Assembly: GCF_002913045.1 (NCBI RefSeq)
Contig: NZ_PPAF01000035.1
Location: forward strand, 186,001-250,000
DNA: 64,000 nt
Direction of reading: 5' to 3'
DNA from: Campylobacter concisus
GTDB taxonomy: Bacteria > Campylobacterota > Campylobacteria > Campylobacterales > Campylobacteraceae
Position 1 is the stretch's first letter. Every line of letters begins with the position of its first letter. Position numbers and translations under genes: made by a program. A model generated the notes under the pieces. It saw only the letters and a program-made list of their open reading frames with translations, searched no databases and was not told the DNA's origin. This document shows positions 37,734 to 47,011 of this stretch, piece by piece.

Positions 37734-37755
37734 AAAAGGTGGTTAACCACCTTTT
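37734..37755 (-). terminator. Palindromic terminator after the lipoprotein pseudogene
   Basis: AAAAGGTGGTT and AACCACCTTTT form a perfect 22-base palindrome just past the stop of the minus-strand frame. Confidence 0.55.
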
Positions 37756-37756
37756 G

Positions 37757-38226
37757 TTATTTTATTGCAATTATTTTTGTATCTTTTTGTTTAAGTTCTA
37801 GACTACCATCTACATTACATCTTGGATTTAAAGTTTCTAGAGTTGCCAAAACTTCTGTTTTATTACCTTCGCTTATGTCATCATATTTTTTTAAGATATA
37901 CATATGTAGTATATTTTTAGGTATACTACCTTTTGGCATACTAAAAGCCACGGCTTTTACGTTAAATTTTCTAGATCAACCTTCGTATCTTTATCGACTA
38001 TCAGATAACCTTTAATACCATCTTCTTTTAATTCATTTTTCTTGGTCTCTATATTATATTCCTAGTCAAAATTTACCCTTTTATAAACCCTTACTTCGCC
38101 TTTAAAATGTTTGATACTACCCATATCAGCTTTACAAATTTTAGCCAAAGTAGTTGGCTCACCACATCCAGTTAGAGCAAAAGTAAGTGTTGCTGTAATG
38201 ACTGAAAAAAACGACTTTTGTTTTCA
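37757..38226 (-). pseudogene. Broken lipoprotein gene of unknown family
   Basis: Joined across lesions it reads MKTKVV-F-SVITATLTFALTGCGEPTTLAKIC..., a lipoprotein signal with lipobox Cys, then a roughly 130-residue body ending KDTKIIAIK. Three defects are visible: an extra base in the A-run at 38205-38211 (T7 in the coding strand) that shifts the signal peptide; a TAG at 38062-38064; and a frame change near 37970, after GYLIVDKDTKVDLEN, beyond which the sense continues as VKAVAFSMPKGSIPKN. Only the last 64 residues form an open frame. AAAAAGGAAAAAT is still present before the old ATG. The family is not known to me. Confidence 0.65.
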
Positions 38227-38343
38227 TATTTTTCCTTTTTGTAAAAGTTAGAAATTCGGATTTTACAAAAAAATAAAACTGAAAAAATTAAACTAATAAA
38301 TTTATGAAATATTTTTTGATAAATTTGGTGTAAAAAAGAAATT

Positions 38344-38371
38344 TGAGCTCAAAGCAAGTGCTTCAAGCTCA
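38344..38371 (-). terminator. Rho-independent terminator after rho
   Basis: TGAGCT at 38344-38349 pairs with AGCTCA at 38366-38371, and inside it AAGCA pairs with TGCTT. On the minus strand AATTTCTTTTTT follows. Confidence 0.6.
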
Positions 38372-38378
38372 GTTAATT

Positions 38379-39719
38379 TTACTCGTTTAGGATAGAGAGA
38401 AGCTCTTTGTTATCTTTTGTTTTTAGCATTTTTGCATACAAGAATTTAAGCGCTTCGACGTCGTCCATTGTCGCGATCGCAGAGCGAATAGCCCAAATTT
38501 TTTGAAGCTCATCAGGTTTTTGAAGTAGCTCTTCTTTTCTTGTGCCTGATTTTAGCACGTTGATAGCTGGGTAAATTCTACGGTCTGAGATGTTGCGGTC
38601 AAGTACGATCTCGCTGTTTCCAGTGCCTTTAAACTCTTCAAATATCACTTCATCCATGCGTGAGCCAGTGTCGATTAGTGCGGTTGCAATGATGGTTAGA
38701 GAGCCGCCATGTTCGATGTTTCTGGCAGCGCCAAAGAAACGTTTTGGCTTGTGAAGTGCATTTGCATCCACGCCGCCAGTTAGTACCTTGCCGCTTGGTG
38801 GTGTCACTGTGTTGTAGGCACGTGCTAGACGGGTTATACTATCAAGCAATATAATGACATCTTTGCCCATCTCAACTAGACGTTTTGCCTTTTCGATGAC
38901 TAGCTCTGCTACGCGGACGTGGTTAAGCGCTGGCAGGTCAAATGTCGAGCTAAATACCTCGCCTTTTACGCAGCGCTGCATGTCTGTAACTTCTTCTGGT
39001 CTCTCATCTACCAAAAGCACCATTAGTTGGGCTTCTGGGTGATTTTTAGCGATGCCGTGAGCTAACTCTTTCATAAGCTCAGTTTTACCGCTTCTTGGAG
39101 GTGCGACGATTAGACCACGCTGACCTTTACCGATAGGCGTGAAAAGATCAAGCACACGGCCCGTTAGCTTCATCGGATCATACTCTAAATTTAGCTTTTC
39201 AGTTGGAAATAATGGGGTTAGGTTGTCAAAGAGTGGCCTCTCTTTTGCGTCTGCTAGAGGCATGTAGTTTACCGCTTCTATCTTTAAAAGAGCGTAGTAT
39301 TTTTCCTGATCTTTTGGCTCTCTTACTTGGCCAGTGATGATGTCGCCCACACGAAGTGCAAATTTACGGATCTGTGAGTTTGAAACGTAAGCGTCATTTG
39401 AGCTGTCACTTAAATTTGCATCAACAGCTCTTAAAAAGCCATAACCTTCATTTGTGATCTCCAAAATTCCAGTAAATAGTATAAAGCCGCCTTGTTTTGT
39501 CTGGGTTTTTAGTATCTCAAATATCAAATCCTGCCTACGAAATTCTCGTGGATTTTCAACACCAACGCTATTTGCGATCTGCACTAGCTCATCTAAACTA
39601 AGCGTTCTTAGCTCTTCGATCTTGTGTCCATCTACTGGTATGTGTGTTCTTGATGCTTGATGTTTTTTTATAGTTTTTGTGTTTTGAGCAGCACTTTGCT
39701 CGGTTTGGTTATTTTCCAT
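38379..39719 (-). CDS. rho: Transcription termination factor Rho
   Basis: Rho is the hexameric RNA helicase that ends transcription of untranslated RNA. The N-terminal Rho-N helix bundle (residues about 28-75) and the OB-fold with [20 protein letters not shown] come first, followed by the RecA-like domain: Walker [16 protein letters not shown] near 180, Walker [18 protein letters not shown]-loop [27 protein letters not shown], and R-loop [11 protein letters not shown]. The first 25 residues are a Gln/Thr-rich extension. 446 residues. The 300-base gap to ccoI should hold its promoter. I see no obvious attenuator in the leader. Confidence 0.97.
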   Translation of the reverse strand: MENNQTEQSAAQNTKTIKKHQASRTHIPVDGHKIEELRTLSLDELVQIANSVGVENPREFRRQDLIFEILKTQTKQGGFILFTGILEITNEGYGFLRAVDANLSDSSNDAYVSNSQIRKFALRVGDIITGQVREPKDQEKYYALLKIEAVNYMPLADAKERPLFDNLTPLFPTEKLNLEYDPMKLTGRVLDLFTPIGKGQRGLIVAPPRSGKTELMKELAHGIAKNHPEAQLMVLLVDERPEEVTDMQRCVKGEVFSSTFDLPALNHVRVAELVIEKAKRLVEMGKDVIILLDSITRLARAYNTVTPPSGKVLTGGVDANALHKPKRFFGAARNIEHGGSLTIIATALIDTGSRMDEVIFEEFKGTGNSEIVLDRNISDRRIYPAINVLKSGTRKEELLQKPDELQKIWAIRSAIATMDDVEALKFLYAKMLKTKDNKELLSILNE

Positions 39720-39866
39720 ATTTCCTCTTTAAATGTGGGGATAATTTTGCAGAATTTCTAGGTTTCAAAAAGAAGTTTTTGAAAGTTTTGGCATTTTATA
39801 AAAATAAAACTTTGTTGTCAAGAAATGGCATAAAATAAAATTTTTGCTCAAAAATGGTTGATTTGC

Positions 39867-39872
39867 TATAAT
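39867..39872 (+). promoter_or_regulatory. -10 box for ccoI
   Basis: TATAAT preceded by TTGC, in the gap between divergent rho and ccoI. It lies about 150 bases before the ccoI ATG, so the message would have a long leader. Confidence 0.5.
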
Positions 39873-39909
39873 CTCGCCATTTTATAACGATAACAAAAGA
39901 AGAAATTTG

Positions 39910-39973
39910 TGCCTATTTTTGTAGTTTGTCTGCCATAAAATTTATGTATTTAAATTATGGTGCATAATAGGCA
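39910..39973 (+). promoter_or_regulatory. Nested hairpins in the ccoI leader
   Basis: TGCCTATT at 39910-39917 pairs with AATAGGCA at 39966-39973. Inside it CCAT at 39933-39936 plus AATTTA at 39939-39944 pair with TAAATT plus ATGG at 39951-39960, with AA bulged. The folded unit is 64 bases, between the -10 box and the ATG, and has no T-run after it, so it is not a plain terminator. Confidence 0.4.
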
Positions 39974-40020
39974 TGTGATGCAATAATATTGGTAAAAATT
40001 TTAGATAAAAGAAAGTAAAA

Positions 40021-42402
40021 ATGCCACAAAGTAGATGTGCTCATTGTAGATTAAAATTTGATGAAAACGTGATGATCTCAAATGAAAGTGGACTTAAATT
40101 TTGCTGTGTTGGTTGCAAAAGCGTTTATGAAATTTTAAATGAAAATGGGCTTAGCGAGTTTTATGAACGTCTTGGTAAAAATACACTTACACCGGCGAGC
40201 AACGGTGCAAATATCAAAAATTTAGCTGTAAATTTTAGCGAGCTTGTGACAAAAGAGGGCAAGTTTAGTCAAATTTTATTTTTAATTGATGGTATCACTT
40301 GCTCAGCTTGCATCTGGCTACTTGAAAAGGCACTTTTTAGCTTGCCTGGCGTCTTGGAGGTAAATATCAACTCGCTTAATCAAAAAGCGGCCATTGTTTT
40401 TGATGAGCAAGAGCTTTTAATAGAGCAGATAATTGAAAAAATTTATGCCGTTGGCTACGTCCCAAAGCCATATGCTACGAGTCAAAAAGAGGACGAGCTA
40501 GCTAAGAAAAGAAGAAAATTTTACACAAAAGCACTAGTTGGTATCTTTGCTACGATGAATATTATGTGGCTAGCTATTGCTCAGTATAGTGGGTATTTTA
40601 GTGGCATAAGAGGCGACATAAAAGATATATTAAGCTTTGCGCAGTTTGTATTAGCAACGCCTGTACTTTTTTATACCGGTAGCGAGTTTTTCAAAGGAGC
40701 AAAGATAGCCATAAAAAACGCTTCGCCAAATATGGATCTGCTTGTTATCACCGGAGCTAGCATAACATATATCTACTCGATTTATGCGATGTTTACGAGG
40801 AGTGGCGAGAGCTATTTTGACTCGGTTGCAATGATCATCACCTTTGTTTTTATCGGTAAATTTTTAGAAATTTTGGGCAAGAAAAAGGCGCTTGAGACTT
40901 CAAATTTCTTAAATGATATGCTGCTTGTAAAGGTGTGCGTTTTAGAAGATGGTAAGGATATTTTAAAAGAGCCAAGAGATGTAAATTTGGGCGAAAAGAT
41001 CGTGCTTAGATCAGGTGAGAGGGCGCTGCTTGATGGAGTAGTGCTTAGTGGCGAGGCAAGCGTGGATAGCTCAAGTCTAACGGGAGAGAGCCTGCCTGTG
41101 ACCTTGGGAGTGGGGCAAGAGGTAAAAAGTGGCGTCATTTGCCAAAATGGACAAATCATCTACGAAGCAAAGAAAATTTTTAAAAATTCTTATCTAAACC
41201 AGCTTATAAATTTGCTCCAAAATGCAGAGCTAAAAAAGCCAAATATCGAGCTAGTAGTCAATAAAATCGCTTCTAAATTTTCTCTTAGCGTGCTGACGTT
41301 AGCATTTTTTACATTTTGGTTTTGGTACTTTAAATTTGGCTTTTCAGAAGCTATTGTCACGGCTGTTAGCGTCATCGTGATCGCTTGTCCTTGTGCGCTT
41401 GCGCTTGCCACGCCAGTTAGTAGTGTCTGTGCCCTTGGTGTGGCCTTTAAAAATAGAGTACTTTTTAAAGAGGCTAAATTTTTTGAAAGCCTTGCAAAGT
41501 GCGATGTGGCAGTATTTGACAAGACCGGTACGCTCACAAAGGCAGAATTTGAGGTTAGTGATTTTTTCATAAAAGAGAGCATAAGCTTAGATGAAATTTA
41601 TTCGCTAGCTCTTATATCAAATCATCAAATAAGCGTGGCAGTGGCTAAATTTTTAAAGCAAAAAGGCGCAAGGAAAATAGAGCTTAAAAATACAAATTTA
41701 AGCGTGGCAAAGGGTGTTGAGGCTGGAATTTCAGGTAAAAAATTTTATGCAGGAAGCAAACGATTTTTAGTCGAAAATGGTATTAGCTTTGATGAAGCTG
41801 AAGAAAATGTGAGCTTTTTTGTGGGTCTTAATGGCGAGTTAGTGGCGAAATTTTATCTAAAAGATAGTGTAAAACCTGAAGCAAAGGCTTTGATAGACGA
41901 GCTAAAGAGCGCTGGCATGAAAGTATATATCTTAAGTGGCGACGTGCAAAAAGTGGTAAAAAATGTGGCAGATGAGCTTGGCGTGAGTGAGTTTAGAGCA
42001 GAGATGTTGCCTGAAACGAAAGCTAAATTTATAAGCAAACTAAAAGAGCAGGGCAAAAAGGTGCTAATGGTAGGAGATGGCATAAACGACGCAGCAGCAC
42101 TTAGCCTTGCTCATGTTGCCATTTGTATGGGAAGCGGGGCGGCAATAAGCTTAGAAAGAAGCGATGTAGTGCTACTTGATGATAGTTTAAAAAGTCTAGC
42201 AAAGGCCATAAAAATCTCAAAATTTACTTACAAAACGATAAAGCAAAATTTGCTTTTTTGTCTTCTTTATAATGTTCTTGCTCTGCCATTTGCTGTGTGT
42301 GGCTATATCATACCGCTATTTGCTGCGCTTTTTATGTCACTTAGCTCGCTAAGTGTTATCTTAAACTCGCTTTATATTGCTAGAAAATTTAAGGAAAAAT
42401 AA
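40021..42402 (+). CDS. ccoI: Copper-transporting P1B-type ATPase CcoI (FixI)
   Basis: CcoI exports copper to the periplasm for assembly of the cbb3-type cytochrome oxidase. The first 35 residues hold a Cys-rich metal-binding module (CAHC...CCVGC) typical of CcoI, then a heavy-metal domain with GITCSACIWLL (CxxC), then about eight membrane helices. The membrane ion-binding motif is CPC in IACPCALALATP near residue 457. The phosphorylation site is DKTGTLT with Asp500, and GDGINDAAAL is the hinge motif. 793 residues is normal. The TAA stop overlaps the ATG of ccoS (TAATG). The ATG itself has AAAGAAAGTAAAA before it. Confidence 0.95.
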   Translation: MPQSRCAHCRLKFDENVMISNESGLKFCCVGCKSVYEILNENGLSEFYERLGKNTLTPASNGANIKNLAVNFSELVTKEGKFSQILFLIDGITCSACIWLLEKALFSLPGVLEVNINSLNQKAAIVFDEQELLIEQIIEKIYAVGYVPKPYATSQKEDELAKKRRKFYTKALVGIFATMNIMWLAIAQYSGYFSGIRGDIKDILSFAQFVLATPVLFYTGSEFFKGAKIAIKNASPNMDLLVITGASITYIYSIYAMFTRSGESYFDSVAMIITFVFIGKFLEILGKKKALETSNFLNDMLLVKVCVLEDGKDILKEPRDVNLGEKIVLRSGERALLDGVVLSGEASVDSSSLTGESLPVTLGVGQEVKSGVICQNGQIIYEAKKIFKNSYLNQLINLLQNAELKKPNIELVVNKIASKFSLSVLTLAFFTFWFWYFKFGFSEAIVTAVSVIVIACPCALALATPVSSVCALGVAFKNRVLFKEAKFFESLAKCDVAVFDKTGTLTKAEFEVSDFFIKESISLDEIYSLALISNHQISVAVAKFLKQKGARKIELKNTNLSVAKGVEAGISGKKFYAGSKRFLVENGISFDEAEENVSFFVGLNGELVAKFYLKDSVKPEAKALIDELKSAGMKVYILSGDVQKVVKNVADELGVSEFRAEMLPETKAKFISKLKEQGKKVLMVGDGINDAAALSLAHVAICMGSGAAISLERSDVVLLDDSLKSLAKAIKISKFTYKTIKQNLLFCLLYNVLALPFAVCGYIIPLFAALFMSLSSLSVILNSLYIARKFKEK

Positions 42403-42632
42403 TGGATAGCGCGACACTTGCGATGCTAGTTTTTATCTCAGTTTTGATGGGAGCATTTTTGCTTTTTGGTGTGCTTTGGGGGATAAAAAATAAACAATTT
42501 GAGGACTACCGAAAATTTTTAGACGGAGCAAATTTAGATGATGAAGATACACTAAATGAAGCTTACGAGTTAGAGCTTCGCAAAAAAGAAGCTCTAAAAA
42601 AAAGAGCAAAATCTAATAAAGATAAAATTTAG
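42402..42632 (+). CDS. ccoS: cbb3-type oxidase assembly protein CcoS
   Basis: A 76-residue membrane protein with one N-terminal helix (ATLAMLVFISVLMGAFLLFGVLW) and the CcoS-type cytosolic tail, which begins GIKNKQFEDYRKFLDGA. CcoS is needed to insert haem and copper into the CcoN subunit. It overlaps the ccoI stop by one base, so the two are translated together. Its last four bases overlap the end of the convergent dnaX. The basic, Lys-rich tail is normal. Confidence 0.88.
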   Translation: MDSATLAMLVFISVLMGAFLLFGVLWGIKNKQFEDYRKFLDGANLDDEDTLNEAYELELRKKEALKKRAKSNKDKI

Positions 42633-44266
42633 CTCTCAATCGTTGGCTCGCCAAAAAGTCTATTAGCTTCTTTTAGAACCCCTTGTTCTCTTTGCCTTTG
42701 AAGCTCTTCTGGTGTTTTTGGCTCTTTATTTAGCATCAAAGCAAAGTTATTTTTCTCGTTTTGAAGCTCGCCTTTTATCTCTGTTTTTGGCTCATTTTTA
42801 GTTTCAACGTTATTTGCATTTAGTCTTGAAATTTCCTCATCAAGCTCGTCTAATTCGCTTTTTTCATTATTTTCTAAAAAGGCTTTAGGCATCTTAGTTT
42901 GTGCTTTTTGCTCATCGCTCTTTGCATTTACTATCTTCGCATTTTGTCCAAAAAGCGTACGCAATATCTCATTTAAAATTTTCCAATTTTTCTTAAAATA
43001 TTCAAGATTTTCATCTTTTGCATTTACTATCAGTCCAAGCTCATTGTTATTAAAGAAGCTAAATTCTACAAATTCTTTAAAAAACTCGCCAAGATCGTAA
43101 TTTCTATCATAAATTTTTGTTAAGAAGAGTTCGTATGGACCTTGCATTTTAGCAGGAGTTGCTTGGCTTTTTTGAGTGATGACTTCTGTGATTTGAGTGG
43201 AATTCTCGTTATTTTTTGAGATCACTTCATTAATAGCGTCATCGATATCTTGTAAATTTAGAGCTTCTATCATCATAAAAAGCATTAGCATTAGTACAAA
43301 GCCATTGTCGCTACTTACATTTAGCATACCTTTAGCTTGTGCCAAAATCCTAAAAAATCTCTCATAAACAAGTAGTGAAATTTTTGAGTCATTTTCTATA
43401 AATTTTTGCTTTAAATTTGCCAAAATTTCATCTATTATCATCTCAGGATCATAGCTTTCAAGTTCGCTTACAAGCACTCTGATAGCATTTTTATCATGAT
43501 TTAAAACATGAGTTATTATATCTTCGATCTTTTCTGGATCAAGAAGTCCTAACATCGATGCTACGCCATTTGCCGTGACATTATTTGCTCCGTAAATGAT
43601 AGCTTGATCAAGAAGCGTCAAAGTATCTCTTAGCGACCCTCCGCCACTTCTTGCTAAAATTTCAAGTGCCTCTTTTTCGTAGCTAATGCCTTCTTTGCTT
43701 AAAATAAACTCAAGATGTTTAATGATGCTGTATCTGCTTATTTGCTTAAACCTAAAATGCTGTGTTCTTGAAAGCACCGTTGTTGGGAGTTTTAATGGAT
43801 CAGTCGTCGCTAGGATAAATTTTACATAGCTTGGTGGCTCTTCAAGTGTTTTTAAAAGAGCGTTAAATGCCTCTTTGGTTAGCATATGCACTTCATCGAT
43901 TATAAAAATTTTATATCTTGCCATTGCTGGAGCATATTTTGTTTGCTCTATTAGCTCTCTTATGTCATCTATCTTTCTGTGGCTAGCAGCGTCCATTTCG
44001 ATGATGTCCATATGTCTTGACTCATTTGCCATTATGCATTGTGGGCATACTTCACATGGTTTTGAAGTAGGTCCTTTTTCGCACACTAAAGCTTTTGAAA
44101 ATATCCTAGCACTTGAAGTTTTACCACTGCCTCTAAGCCCAGAAAATAGATATGCGTGGCTTATGCGACCCTCGTCAAGTGCATGTATTAGGCTTTTGCT
44201 AACTGCTTCTTGACCTATGAGCTCGTCAAAATTTTTAGGGCGATATTTTAAAGCTAGTGCTTGCAA
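42629..44266 (-). CDS. dnaX: DNA polymerase III subunits gamma and tau
   Basis: DnaX is the clamp-loader ATPase that loads beta clamps and, in its tau form, couples the polymerase core to helicase. Walker A is GLRGSGKTSSAR near residue 47; the zinc site follows in CEKGPTSKPCEVCPQC; the DEAH-like Walker B is FIIDEVHMLTKEAFNALLKTLEEPP; sensor 1 is TTDPLKLPTT. The C-terminal 250 residues are variable tau sequence, with no E. coli-style A6G frameshift site that I can see, so a separate gamma is not predicted by that mechanism. Start is TTG at 44266 with AAAAAGGATACC before it. 545 residues. Confidence 0.94.
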   Translation of the reverse strand: MQALALKYRPKNFDELIGQEAVSKSLIHALDEGRISHAYLFSGLRGSGKTSSARIFSKALVCEKGPTSKPCEVCPQCIMANESRHMDIIEMDAASHRKIDDIRELIEQTKYAPAMARYKIFIIDEVHMLTKEAFNALLKTLEEPPSYVKFILATTDPLKLPTTVLSRTQHFRFKQISRYSIIKHLEFILSKEGISYEKEALEILARSGGGSLRDTLTLLDQAIIYGANNVTANGVASMLGLLDPEKIEDIITHVLNHDKNAIRVLVSELESYDPEMIIDEILANLKQKFIENDSKISLLVYERFFRILAQAKGMLNVSSDNGFVLMLMLFMMIEALNLQDIDDAINEVISKNNENSTQITEVITQKSQATPAKMQGPYELFLTKIYDRNYDLGEFFKEFVEFSFFNNNELGLIVNAKDENLEYFKKNWKILNEILRTLFGQNAKIVNAKSDEQKAQTKMPKAFLENNEKSELDELDEEISRLNANNVETKNEPKTEIKGELQNEKNNFALMLNKEPKTPEELQRQREQGVLKEANRLFGEPTIES

Positions 44267-44542
44267 TGCGGTATCCTTTTTATAAAGTTCAAGGATTTTA
44301 TAAAAAAAGGCATAAATTTATGATTATTTATATATTTAATTGGCTTTAAAATTTTTTATTTTAGTTTAATGAGGGCGGATAAATTTTTATATGTTTGCAT
44401 AAAATTCATAGTGTATTTACAAAAAATAAAAAATATCCCTTTTTATAATGATCCATAGCTGTATAGATTTAAAATTTATAATAAAAATACATAAAATTTT
44501 ATGTTAAATATTTTGTATTTTTGTATTAATCGTGTTTGGTAT
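44267..44542. other. AT-rich intergenic stretch between dnaX and glnA
   Basis: About 270 bases with no open frame of note and no tRNA-like fold. On the minus strand TATAAAAT about 35-45 bases before the dnaX TTG is a plausible -10 box. The rest is long runs of A/T with no clear repeat; I see nothing else in it. Confidence 0.4.
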
Positions 44543-44569
44543 AAAAAGCCTTGGCATGTGTGCCAAGGC
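44543..44569 (-). terminator. Rho-independent terminator after glnA
   Basis: GCCTTGGCA at 44548-44556 and TGCCAAGGC at 44561-44569 form a perfect nine-pair stem around TGTG. On the minus strand a run of T follows, ten bases past the glnA stop. Confidence 0.85.
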
Positions 44570-44579
44570 AAAATTTAGA

Positions 44580-46010
44580 TTAGCAAGAGAAACAAGTTTT
44601 AAACTCATAAGCGGTTGGGCGCGCTTCGTAAGGCCAAACTTGAGTTTCAAATTTGAAGTGTTGATAGGTATCTATGAAAAGATCGCTCATTATCGGTTTT
44701 AGGTATTCGTTATCGCGGATAAGCGCTTCAAGGCTGCCACGGAGTGTGTGTGGGAGCTGCTCGATGCCGCGCTCTCTGATCTCATCTAGGTGAAGTTTAA
44801 ATAAATTTTCATCCATCGGGCCAACTGGCTCGTATTTATTTTTAACGCCGTCAAGGCCCGCCATTAGCATTGCCGAGAAGGCTAGATAAGGGTTTGCTGT
44901 GCTATCTGGAAATCTCATCTCGGCTCTAACTGACTTTTCGCCTGAACCATAAGGTATGCGGATACTTGCTGAGCGGTTTTGGCTAGAGTATGTTAGGATA
45001 GATGGTGCTTCAAAGCCAGGGATTAGGCGTTTGTAGCTGTTTGTGCTTGGGTTAGTAAAGGCGGCAACGCTTCTTGCGTGTTTTAAAACGCCACCGATGT
45101 AGTATCTTGCGAAATCACTTAAATTTGCGTAGTTGCCCTCTTTATAGAATAAATTTTTACCATCTTTCCAGACTGATTGATGCACGTGCATGCCGCTTCC
45201 GTTATCGCCATAAAGTGGTTTTGGCATAAATGTAACTGTTTTGCCATTTAGGTGAGCGACCATGCGAACGACATATTTATAAATTTGAACATTATCGGCA
45301 GCTTCTACTAGATTGCCAAATTTCACGCCGATCTCACCTTGTCCTTGAGCGACTTCGTGGTGTCCTAAAAAGACTTCAAGACCAACTTGCTCTAGAACTT
45401 GCATCATCTCGGCTCTTAGATCTACCATGCTGTCGATTGGCTGAGTCATCAAGTAACCGCCTTTTCTGCGTGGGCGATGACCTGTGTTATAGCTATCTTT
45501 GAAGTCAGTAGCATCGTTCCACTCGCCTTCTTCGCTATCTACTTGATACATCGCGCAGTTTGGACTATCGATGATTTTGACATTGTCAAATACAAAAAAT
45601 TCATTCTCAGGGCCAAAATATGCCTCGTCACCAAGACCGCTATCTTTTACGTACTGCATTGCTCTTTTGGCTATTGAGCGAGGGCATTTCTCATAAATTT
45701 GACCTTTGTAAATGTCGTAGATATCGCAAAAAACAACAACTGTAATATCAGAAGTAAATGGGTCTAAAAATGCAGTTGTAGCTTCTGGCTTCATTATCAT
45801 ATCGCTCTTATCAATCGGTTGCCAGCCATGCATAGAGCTAGCGTCCATTGGGATGCCATTTATGAAATTTTCTTTTGTAACAGCTTTTATGTTGTAGCTA
45901 ATGCTATGCCAAGCACCACCTAAATCAGTAAATCTAAAATCTACAAATTTGACTTCATTTTCTTTACAAAAATCAAAAAAATGATCTATATTTTGGACGA
46001 ATTTTCCCAT
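44580..46010 (-). CDS. glnA: Glutamine synthetase type I
   Basis: GlnA makes glutamine from glutamate and ammonia, the main route of nitrogen assimilation. Visible parts are the beta-grasp start ([14 protein letters not shown]), metal ligands in [23 protein letters not shown] with the ATP/metal residues, the flap region [16 protein letters not shown] and RSASIRIP. The place of the adenylylation tyrosine (NLYDL in E. coli) reads NLFKL, with Phe for Tyr, as reported for H. pylori, so the AMP switch is absent. 476 residues is normal. ATG has GAAGGAGAAAAGA before it. A hairpin terminator follows and a likely TAGAAT box lies upstream, so it is monocistronic. Confidence 0.95.
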   Translation of the reverse strand: MGKFVQNIDHFFDFCKENEVKFVDFRFTDLGGAWHSISYNIKAVTKENFINGIPMDASSMHGWQPIDKSDMIMKPEATTAFLDPFTSDITVVVFCDIYDIYKGQIYEKCPRSIAKRAMQYVKDSGLGDEAYFGPENEFFVFDNVKIIDSPNCAMYQVDSEEGEWNDATDFKDSYNTGHRPRRKGGYLMTQPIDSMVDLRAEMMQVLEQVGLEVFLGHHEVAQGQGEIGVKFGNLVEAADNVQIYKYVVRMVAHLNGKTVTFMPKPLYGDNGSGMHVHQSVWKDGKNLFYKEGNYANLSDFARYYIGGVLKHARSVAAFTNPSTNSYKRLIPGFEAPSILTYSSQNRSASIRIPYGSGEKSVRAEMRFPDSTANPYLAFSAMLMAGLDGVKNKYEPVGPMDENLFKLHLDEIRERGIEQLPHTLRGSLEALIRDNEYLKPIMSDLFIDTYQHFKFETQVWPYEARPTAYEFKTCFSC

Positions 46011-46096
46011 TCTTTTCTCCTTCTGGTTTTTAATTTTCGTATTCTATCATAAAACCTAATATTTAAGATTAAATTTATATTTTATTTTAACCCGAT

Positions 46097-46876
46097 CTAA
46101 AATTTTACTAATTCTCTATCTCTATTTTTAAATATTGCACACTTTGAATAACCCAAATCTCTAGCTATTTGCTCGCAAATTTCACCATTTTTACCGATAT
46201 CTTCTTTTGCGTGAGCATCTGAGCCAAAGGTGATAGTTATATCTTTTTCGGCCATTAGTTCAAGTAAATTCAGGCTTGGATATTGCTCGCCGATAGGTTT
46301 TCTAAAGCCAGCGGCATTTATCTCAACAACTAAATTTGCTTCTTTTATCGCATTTACTGCATTTTTAGCCAAAATCCTAACATCCTTTTTTGGCAAAAAT
46401 TTAAAAAGTTTTAAAAGATCGATGTGCCCCATAATGTCAAATTTGCCAAGCTTAGCCGATCTTTCTACATGATCAAAATACTCTTGCCAAATTTGATCCA
46501 AGTCTTTGCCCTCGTAGCCACCGATAAATTCTGGATTGTCAAATGCCCAGCCATTAAAAAAATGCACAGAGCCTATTAGATAATCAACCTTTCTAACAAA
46601 AACTCGCTCATCCATAAAACCATCTAAAAAGTCCATCTCATAGCCAAGCAAAATTTCTATCTCACCGCTAAATTTATCTCTTAAATGTAAAATTTCGTCT
46701 TCATAGCCTTGCATTTCATCAAAGCTCATTCTGTAAGCTTCATCGTAGTTCATCGGTGCATGATCGCTAAAACCAAAGTATTTTGTGCCAGCTTTTATGG
46801 CATTTTGTACATACTCTCTTGGCTCGCCAACTGCGTGCTTGCAAAGTGGCGTATGGTTGTGAAGATCGACGGTCAT
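46097..46876 (-). CDS. Histidinol-phosphatase of the PHP family
   Basis: A 259-residue PHP-domain phosphatase, HisJ/HisK type, expected to remove the phosphate of histidinol phosphate in histidine synthesis. The metal-binding signature DLHNHTPLCKHA opens the protein; further ligands are in FGFSDHAP, the ..GSVHFFNGWAF segment and IMGHIDLLK, and GSDAHAKEDIG closes the set. Other substrates are possible for PHP proteins, so the specificity is inferred. It starts at ATG 46876 and diverges from cheZ. No histidine gene is next to it. Confidence 0.82.
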   Translation of the reverse strand: MTVDLHNHTPLCKHAVGEPREYVQNAIKAGTKYFGFSDHAPMNYDEAYRMSFDEMQGYEDEILHLRDKFSGEIEILLGYEMDFLDGFMDERVFVRKVDYLIGSVHFFNGWAFDNPEFIGGYEGKDLDQIWQEYFDHVERSAKLGKFDIMGHIDLLKLFKFLPKKDVRILAKNAVNAIKEANLVVEINAAGFRKPIGEQYPSLNLLELMAEKDITITFGSDAHAKEDIGKNGEICEQIARDLGYSKCAIFKNRDRELVKF

Positions 46877-46979
46877 TTTTAGCCTTTTAAGGTCGTTTAT
46901 TTTTAAAAATGCTATCTAAAAATTTATAAATTTAAAGATAAAAGTATTGCCTTTAAACTTACTTTTTATTTAAATCCTA

Positions 46980-46985
46980 TATAAT
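46980..46985 (+). promoter_or_regulatory. -10 box for the cheZ operon
   Basis: TATAAT 27 bases before the cheZ ATG, with AGGAGC as ribosome site between. It is the first promoter-like site of the long plus-strand run. Confidence 0.55.
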
Positions 46986-47011
46986 CAAGCCAAATTTTAT
47001 TAGGAGCTTTT

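Noticed and set aside
41190-41582. 130-codon open frame antisense to ccoI
   Set aside because: Mirrors conserved P-type ATPase motifs; composition is that of a shadow frame.
42629-44266. Programmed frameshift in dnaX as in E. coli
   Set aside because: No A6G-type slippery run with a following hairpin is visible at the end of the third domain.
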